This document shows positions 1 to 5,073 of a DNA stretch of 5,073 nucleotides, piece after piece (position 1 is the stretch's first letter; every line of letters starts with the position of its first letter). The notes under the pieces were generated by a model. The model was not told the DNA's origin and made no database searches. It saw only the letters and a program-made list of their open reading frames with translations. A program made the translations under genes and the position numbers. The DNA is taken from NCBI GenBank assembly GCA_938091985.1, contig CALKOE010000479.1:1-5073 (forward strand), written 5' to 3'. This DNA comes from an uncultured Acidimicrobiales bacterium (lineage in GTDB: Bacteria; Actinomycetota; Acidimicrobiia; Acidimicrobiales; Aldehydirespiratoraceae).

Positions 1-1429
1 CGACCTCGGTCTGACCGGGCTCGAGCAGCACTTCGATCACGCTGCCGGCCGGGATGGTCTCGCTCTCCTGGCGGGAGATCTCGCCAAGCGTCAACCCGAC
101 CGCCTCGAGCCGGGCCTCGGCGTCTGCCTGGGTCTGCCCGATCAGGTTGGGGACGAGCACGAGCTCCTCTCCCGCGGACACCACCACGAGGAGAATTTCA
201 CCCTCCTCGAGCTCGACACCGGCCTCAGGATCGATCTCGAGCACCTCGCCCTCGACAGTCCCATCGCGCCGAACCTGGCTGAGGTCGAGGACCCAGCCAT
301 TGTCACGAGCCGCAGCAACGGCGTCATCGGCCGTTGCCCCCACGAGTTCGGGGACTGCGTGTGTCACCGGCTGGCTGTTCTGGAAGGCGACCACTCCACC
401 GCCGACTGCGGCGATCAGCGCGAGCACCGCGAGCACGAGCCACGGCCAACGGCGGCCGGGCTCATCATCTTCAGCGGGCGAAGCGGCGGTCGCCCTCGAC
501 GCCTTCGATGCCTTGGAACCGGGAAGATCGGGAACAAGTTGGGTCCGGTCGCCGGTGCCCTCGTCGACCACGGGGCCGACGAGCGGCAACATGCCCGGGC
601 GTGGGAGGTCTTCGGCCGCAGCCATGAAGCCTCGAACGAACTCACCGGCGGTCGGGCGATCCTCTGGGTCGAGGGCGCCTGCCTTGCGCAGGGTTGCCCC
701 GAGAGGACCGAGGTCGGGGTGAGGCTCGAACGGGGTGTCGGCCCGAGCCATCAGCGTGCCGATCATCGTGTCCGCGGCGAACGGCAGCTCACCGCTCACG
801 GCCTCGTTCACGAGCAATGCGAGCGCATACACATCGGCCGGTGGTCCGACCCTCTCGCCCCGGGCTTGCTCAGGCGCCGCATAGCGGGCGGTGCCGACCA
901 TCGATCCGTCGGGCTCGGTCCAGCCCGCCTCAGCCAACGCTCGAGCGAGACCGAAGTCTGCGATGCGCAACCGTCCACCCTCGCCGAAGAGGAGGTTGGC
1001 GGGCTTGATGTCGCGATGCACCAGGCCTTCGGCGTGGGCGTATTCGAGTCCTCGGGCCGTTTCGAGGCCGATCAGGAGTCCCTGCGAAACCGTGAGCTTG
1101 TGGCCCGCATCGAGCATCGACTGGAGGCTGCCGCCACCGAGGTATTCGCTGACGAGATACGGGACGTCGTCGTGGCCCCAGTCGTAGACGCCGAGAATGT
1201 GTGGGTGGTTGAGCGACGCAGCCGACTGGGCCTCGGCCCGGAAGCGGCGAAGGAAGCTGTCGTCGGCGGCGAGCGCTTCATGGAGAACCTTGACCGCGAC
1301 CCGCCGACGCAGGGTGATGTCGTCGGCCAGAAACACGCGAGCCGACGCACCAACGCCGATCGGCGCGACCACGCGGTAACGCCCACCGAGCACACGCCCG
1401 ATCTCGGCAACGGTTTCGAAAGAGGCCAT
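1..1429 (-). CDS. Hanks-type serine/threonine protein kinase with PASTA domains, membrane-anchored (PknB/StkP-like); C-terminus beyond the window
   Basis: Phosphorylates Ser/Thr of target proteins; PASTA kinases as a family sense muropeptides or lipid II at the envelope and control growth and division. I translated 476 codons with no stop. The kinase domain covers about 17-270: Gly-rich loop GVGASARV (25-32), VAVK with Lys47, alphaC Glu66, catalytic loop HRDIKPAN (138-145; Asp140, Asn145), DFG 158-160, activation segment with Thr171, Ser176 and Thr180, then APE 185-187 and Asp199. All catalytic residues are present, and it is an RD kinase. A polar linker (about 285-327) contains SKASKASRA. 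A single membrane helix lies at about 328-349 (WPWLVLAVLALIAAVGGG), then PASTA 1 (about 355-420) and PASTA 2 (about 424 to the edge); more repeats may follow. The ATG at 1429 is chosen because it begins just before the conserved domain; no clear Shine-Dalgarno precedes it, and an in-frame TTG lies 9 bases upstream. Variation: helix F reads DVYALALLVNE, where most relatives have Gly at the second Ala. Not in the usual pknB/rodA/pbpA cluster as far as visible. Confidence 0.95.
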   Translation of the reverse strand, partial: MASFETVAEIGRVLGGRYRVVAPIGVGASARVFLADDITLRRRVAVKVLHEALAADDSFLRRFRAEAQSAASLNHPHILGVYDWGHDDVPYLVSEYLGGGSLQSMLDAGHKLTVSQGLLIGLETARGLEYAHAEGLVHRDIKPANLLFGEGGRLRIADFGLARALAEAGWTEPDGSMVGTARYAAPEQARGERVGPPADVYALALLVNEAVSGELPFAADTMIGTLMARADTPFEPHPDLGPLGATLRKAGALDPEDRPTAGEFVRGFMAAAEDLPRPGMLPLVGPVVDEGTGDRTQLVPDLPGSKASKASRATAASPAEDDEPGRRWPWLVLAVLALIAAVGGGVVAFQNSQPVTHAVPELVGATADDAVAAARDNGWVLDLSQVRRDGTVEGEVLEIDPEAGVELEEGEILLVVVSAGEELVLVPNLIGQTQADAEARLEAVGLTLGEISRQESETIPAGSVIEVLLEPGQTEV

Positions 1430-1436
1430 CGGCCAC

Positions 1437-1442
1437 AACGTA
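1437..1442 (-). promoter_or_regulatory. Candidate -10 element for a leaderless kinase transcript
   Basis: Read on the minus strand the hexamer is TACGTT, fitting the actinobacterial TANNNT pattern. Its last T lies seven bases before position 1430, so transcription would begin at about 1430-1429, on or one base before the kinase ATG. This agrees with the lack of a Shine-Dalgarno in front of that gene. No convincing -35 is seen. Such hexamers occur by chance, so the call is tentative. Confidence 0.35.
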
Positions 1443-1454
1443 CAAGCATGCCGA

Positions 1455-1467
1455 CCACCGACGGTGG
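1455..1467. promoter_or_regulatory. 13-bp perfect palindrome (CCACCG-A-CGGTGG), candidate operator
   Basis: Two 6-base arms with a single central base lie in the 83-bp gap between the divergent kinase gene and the gene starting at 1513. It sits about 13 bp upstream of the candidate kinase -10. Position and symmetry would suit a dimeric regulator acting on one or both genes, but no regulator is known here. In GC-rich DNA a short palindrome like this can arise by chance. Confidence 0.25.
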
Positions 1468-1512
1468 CTCCCCGGCCCGTGATATGTCTCCGCCATCTGG
1501 CAGGATCACCAC

Positions 1513-1938
1513 ATGGGTCGCAAGCAATACCTGATCTTCGCCGCACTTCTGATCGCCGGCATCGGCATGTTCGTCGGCGCGGGACTGATCGGACGGTCGA
1601 ATCCCCCCGACGCGGCTCTCCGAATTCCGGGCGTCGAGGCCCTCACGCCCGAACGCGGCGACGAGGTGTTGCAGCAGCAGCAGGTCAGCATCGACCTCGA
1701 ACCCGGGTTCGTCGTTCGCTCGTTCACCATCTCACCCGATGCCCGCTGCCTCTCACCCGTCGAGGTCGTCGACTTCGTCCGCGTCACCGGCGGCCTGAAC
1801 ATCTACGTGTACCAACCTGATGAGGGCAAGCCGATCATCGCACTCGCACCGGACAACAATTGCGTGCGGGTGGTCTTCGAAGACATTCAGCGCCCGGGCG
1901 AACTCCAAGAAGTCGAGTGGGCCTTCACGGTCAACTGA
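1513..1938 (+). CDS. Small membrane-anchored protein of unknown function with an exported domain
   Basis: 141 residues; I do not recognise a named family. The N-terminus (MGRKQY) carries positive charges and leads into one hydrophobic helix (about 6-27), which is either an uncleaved anchor or a signal peptide without an obvious cleavage site. No lipobox cysteine is present. The rest (about 30-141) is rich in alternating hydrophobic and polar stretches, for example VSIDLEPGF and LNIYVYQP, suggesting a small beta-sandwich outside the membrane. Its only cysteines, Cys79 and Cys117, both fall in this domain and could form a disulfide. Four CAG codons in a row encode Gln54-57. The ATG start is supported by AGGA at 1502-1505, seven bases upstream. 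It is divergent from the PASTA kinase, so a shared envelope role is possible but only inferred. Its stop overlaps the 3' end of the HAD gene on the other strand. Confidence 0.85.
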   Translation: MGRKQYLIFAALLIAGIGMFVGAGLIGRSNPPDAALRIPGVEALTPERGDEVLQQQQVSIDLEPGFVVRSFTISPDARCLSPVEVVDFVRVTGGLNIYVYQPDEGKPIIALAPDNNCVRVVFEDIQRPGELQEVEWAFTVN

Positions 1939-2575
1939 GTCGATCAACGAGCGCGTTGAGTTCCGCCATTGCCGGCCCGGGATCGGCGCCGACGACAATG
2001 CCGTGCATTCCGATCGCCACTGCGGCATCGACGTTGGCCTGCATGTCGTCGAGGAACACCGCGTTGGCCGCCCCGACTCCGAGCTCAGCCAGCGTGTGGT
2101 GGTAAATCGCCGGGTTCGGCTTGCGCATCCCGACCGCGGATGAGTCGATCACGATCCGCATCACATCGATCGGCACGATCGAACGCCAGCCGCCGGTCTC
2201 CGACTCGCTGAACTCCTTGACGTTGTTGGTGATGATCCCCATCTCGATCCCCTGCCCGTGAAGCGCACGAACGGTGTCGGACACAATCGCCCGGTCATGG
2301 GGGTCGTCGCCGAACCGGCGAAAGAAGTCCATCAACGTGAGCTCGAGGCCCAGACCAGCGATGGCCGTCTCCACCTCGCCCCATGCGTCTTTGAGCGCGA
2401 TCTCGCCACGCTCGAGCCGGTGCCAGGCGTGGTCTCCATCGAGGTGATACGGCCCGAAGATCGCTGTGAATATGTCGTCGGCCTCGAGGTCGTGCTCACT
2501 GGCGATGGCCGCTACTGCGTCGGCCGGCCGGCCTGAGAACACGCCGCCGACGTCCCAACACACTGCTTCGATCAT
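1931..2575 (-). CDS. HAD-superfamily hydrolase, subfamily IA (YihX-like phosphatase family)
   Basis: Predicted cytosolic hydrolase of 214 residues, the usual length for subfamily IA; the substrate cannot be told from sequence. Motif I is CWDVGGVF with nucleophile Asp8. A helical C1-type cap follows (about 15-90; HRLERGEIALKDAW resembles the cap of YihX-type proteins). Motif II is ITNN with Thr116, motif III is GMRKPNPAIY with Lys152, and motif IV is FLDDMQANVDAA with Asp176 and Asp177. All four motifs are in order and the protein appears intact. The second acidic residue of the common DxD motif I is Gly10; YihX, a sugar-phosphate phosphatase, has the same feature (DLG), so activity is not excluded. 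The start is well supported by a strong Shine-Dalgarno. The gene is divergent from the oxygenase gene and overlaps the small membrane-anchored protein gene tail to tail by 8 bp. Confidence 0.92.
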   Translation of the reverse strand: MIEAVCWDVGGVFSGRPADAVAAIASEHDLEADDIFTAIFGPYHLDGDHAWHRLERGEIALKDAWGEVETAIAGLGLELTLMDFFRRFGDDPHDRAIVSDTVRALHGQGIEMGIITNNVKEFSESETGGWRSIVPIDVMRIVIDSSAVGMRKPNPAIYHHTLAELGVGAANAVFLDDMQANVDAAVAIGMHGIVVGADPGPAMAELNALVDRLS

Positions 2576-2579
2576 GGTC

Positions 2580-2589
2580 GATCACCTCT
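2580..2589 (-). promoter_or_regulatory. Strong Shine-Dalgarno of the HAD hydrolase gene
   Basis: On the minus strand this reads AGAGGTGATC, nine of ten bases matching the complement of the 16S rRNA 3' end (AGGAGGTGATC region). The GAGG core ends nine bases before the ATG at 2575. It fixes the HAD start and argues that this stretch is leader for the HAD gene rather than the beginning of the oxygenase coding region on the other strand. Confidence 0.75.
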
Positions 2590-2644
2590 CACGGCCGCAC
2601 AGGTTTGCCGGGGTGGAGGCGGCGGGCCAAATCCTCGACCGCAC

Positions 2645-2650
2645 TAACGT
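2645..2650 (+). promoter_or_regulatory. Candidate -10 element for a leaderless oxygenase transcript
   Basis: The hexamer TAACGT fits TANNNT. Its last T is seven bases before position 2657, placing transcription start on or one base before the GTG at 2658. This is the same spacing as the candidate kinase promoter, and the GTG also lacks a Shine-Dalgarno. No good -35 is visible. Confidence 0.35.
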
Positions 2651-2657
2651 TGACACG

Positions 2658-3668
2658 GTGTCCGTCGCCGTTCCGTTTCCCGAGTCGCTCCCACCCGGCC
2701 ACGCGTGGTTCGACGACGAGCCGGCGTTCGACCCCCCGGTTCACCTTGCGATCGAGACCCCGGCACAGATCGTGATGCTGGCCGACCTCGGCTATGAGGA
2801 ACACGAGATCGCGACGAAGGCGACCGCTGTCGCGGCATCGTCACCATTCCGTGTTCTCAGCGACGAGGGCGCGGCCCTGATGCTCGACATCGCCCGGCGC
2901 CTCCGTCCGTTCGCCCACGCCGCCGGAGACCGCGTGGAGCGGGTGGTCCGCGGTGGGTGCTACCGCTCGAAGTGGTTCCGGGATCTCTGCACGGCGCCCG
3001 AGCTCACCGAGGCGATGACTGCGATCTATGGCGTCGACGTGGCGCCCCACGCGATGCCGCTGCATCTCGGCCATCTCAACTATGAGCCGGCGAGCCTGTC
3101 GACGCCGGTCGACAAGTGGCATCACGACACGCTGCCGCTCGACATCGTGATGATGGTGACCGATCCGGCAACCGTCGACGGCGGGCGCTTCGAATGGTTC
3201 CACGGCACCAAGCACGAGATGGCCGACCTGGCCGCGAGAGGCGCGACCCCACCGCGCGATCGCGTCGAGGTGCCGTCCTTCCCGGGGCCCGGATATGCCA
3301 TTGCCCTACACGGCGACATGGTGATCCACCGCGGGGCTGCGCTCGAGGCGCCGGGCGAACGGATCACGATGGTCAACGGCTATGTCGCCATGGACCGGCT
3401 CGTCGACGAGCAATCACGCAGCCAAGACCTGATCATTGTCGACGACCACGCCATCCTCTTTCCCGAGTGGGCGAGGCACGTCGCGTGGCGGGCAGCCGGT
3501 CGACTCGAACATCTCGTCGAGGATCTCGAGTTCGGGACCAGCGCCGAGGAGGTCAGCGCCCGACTCCAGGCGGCAATCGTCGACGTGCAGAATGCGATCG
3601 ACCAGATGAGCCCGGACAGCGAACCGCCACCCACGTTTCACTACGAGCAGACGCCGCCCTCGGCCTAG
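2658..3668 (+). CDS. Probable Fe(II)/2-oxoglutarate-dependent oxygenase-like protein (phytanoyl-CoA dioxygenase type)
   Basis: 336 residues from the GTG start; cytosolic, no signal peptide or membrane helix. The assignment rests on a metal-site pattern: WHHDT gives His155-x-Asp157, GDMVIHRGA gives the distal His224, and Arg235 in GERITMVNGY, eleven residues later, suits 2-oxoglutarate binding. Between them lie hydrophobic strands (LDIVMMVTDP, 161-170) and a DGGRFEWFHGT segment (174-184), as in double-stranded beta-helix oxygenases. The N-terminal 150 residues and the acidic helical tail (about 284-318) match nothing I can name, and the substrate is unknown. Start choice: an in-frame ATG at 2574 would add 28 residues but overlaps the HAD start and its Shine-Dalgarno; GTG 2658 has a candidate leaderless promoter and begins right before the first conserved-looking block (FPESLPPGHAWFDDEPAFDP). 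The stop overlaps the facing membrane-protein gene by CTAG. Confidence 0.7.
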   Translation: MSVAVPFPESLPPGHAWFDDEPAFDPPVHLAIETPAQIVMLADLGYEEHEIATKATAVAASSPFRVLSDEGAALMLDIARRLRPFAHAAGDRVERVVRGGCYRSKWFRDLCTAPELTEAMTAIYGVDVAPHAMPLHLGHLNYEPASLSTPVDKWHHDTLPLDIVMMVTDPATVDGGRFEWFHGTKHEMADLAARGATPPRDRVEVPSFPGPGYAIALHGDMVIHRGAALEAPGERITMVNGYVAMDRLVDEQSRSQDLIIVDDHAILFPEWARHVAWRAAGRLEHLVEDLEFGTSAEEVSARLQAAIVDVQNAIDQMSPDSEPPPTFHYEQTPPSA

Positions 3669-3994
3669 CTGCCAGAGACGTAACCGGCGAGATACGCAAT
3701 CGCCCCTACCGCGACCAGCCCGCCGAGCATGGCGCGCCAGGACCCCCACACACCCGGGTGGGCGGCGAGAAGCCAGGTCGGCCGGATCTGCTGCCAGAGC
3801 CCGGCCAAGAACCCGCCGACGGTGAACACCGCGCCGACGCCGAGGCCTTCCGCGAGACTCAGCCCGTCGCCATCCTGGGCTTGACCGAGCACGAACAACA
3901 TGGCGCCGAAACCGAACACGCAGCCGACCAGGAACCCGCGGCCAAGCCAACGGGGCCAGGTGAGTACTTCTTGGTCGGTCGACGACGTCGGCAT
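3665..3994 (-). CDS. Small integral membrane protein, three predicted helices, unknown function
   Basis: 109 residues, not recognised as a named family. After a short polar N-terminus (1-15) come three glycine- and alanine-rich hydrophobic segments at about 17-37 (FLVGCVFGFGAMLFVLG), 48-67 (AEGLGVGAVFTVGGFLAGLW) and 88-106 (MLGGLVAVGAIAYLAGYV). A positively charged, Trp-containing loop (about 68-87) lies between the last two; by the positive-inside rule this loop would be cytoplasmic. GAGGA (4002-4006) lies seven bases before the ATG, supporting the start. It follows the pyrophosphohydrolase gene after 20 bases on the same strand, so it is probably the last gene of the ligA operon. No catalytic or transport motif is visible. 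Confidence 0.82.
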   Translation of the reverse strand: MPTSSTDQEVLTWPRWLGRGFLVGCVFGFGAMLFVLGQAQDGDGLSLAEGLGVGAVFTVGGFLAGLWQQIRPTWLLAAHPGVWGSWRAMLGGLVAVGAIAYLAGYVSGS

Positions 3995-4014
3995 GAGGCC
4001 ATCCTCGCCCGACT

Positions 4015-5073
<1,059 letters not shown>

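Noticed and set aside
54..722. A 222-codon Ser/Thr-rich open frame on the plus strand
   Set aside because: Low-complexity composition and full overlap with the kinase C-terminal half on the other strand show it to be a shadow.
1072..1527. A 151-codon minus-strand frame over the kinase N-terminus
   Set aside because: It is out of frame with the kinase domain and Ser/Arg-rich; the kinase frame explains the region.
359..1534. A 391-codon open frame on the plus strand
   Set aside because: It lies antisense to the kinase, whose frame has all Hanks motifs and PASTA domains. The plus-strand translation is rich in Arg, Gly and His without domains; it is a typical GC-rich shadow.
2466..2573. N-terminal extension of the oxygenase to an ATG at 2466
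   Set aside because: These 36 codons are antisense to the beginning of the HAD gene, and their low-complexity translation shows no conserved character.

Overview
The window reads as ordinary chromosomal DNA from a high-GC actinobacterium. Third codon positions are strongly G/C biased, some starts look leaderless, and it encodes a PASTA-type Ser/Thr kinase and an NAD-dependent DNA ligase. A member of the Acidimicrobiia is my best guess from protein flavour, but this is an inference without a database search. Coding density is very high: seven genes fill the window, the largest non-coding gaps are about 80 bp, and no RNA gene, mobile element, CRISPR array or long repeat is visible.

Layout, left to right. 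(1) Positions 1-1429, minus strand: a membrane-anchored Hanks-type Ser/Thr kinase with extracellular PASTA repeats, its C-terminus running off the left edge. (2) An 83-bp divergent intergenic region with a candidate leaderless promoter for the kinase and a 13-bp palindrome. (3) 1513-1938, plus: a small protein with one N-terminal membrane anchor and an exported domain. (4) 1931-2575, minus: a HAD-superfamily subfamily IA hydrolase, overlapping gene 3 tail to tail by 8 bp. (5) An 82-bp divergent region. (6) 2658-3668, plus: a probable Fe(II)/2-oxoglutarate-type oxygenase, recognised from its metal-ligand pattern only. (7) 3665-5073, minus: an apparent operon transcribed ligA (C-terminal part only), MazG/PRA-PH-like pyrophosphohydrolase, three-helix membrane protein. 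The last of these overlaps the oxygenase gene tail to tail by the four bases CTAG.

The genes fall into four transcription units that alternate in direction, with two divergent promoter regions and two overlapping convergent ends. The kinase and the small anchored protein share a promoter region and could act together at the envelope. The HAD hydrolase and the oxygenase share another. The ligase and the pyrophosphohydrolase are joined by an ATGA stop/start overlap, so they are probably translationally coupled. I found no convincing undescribed system. The points most worth a second look are the oxygenase's substrate and fold, the unassigned anchored protein next to the kinase, and the start-site architecture at the divergent promoters.
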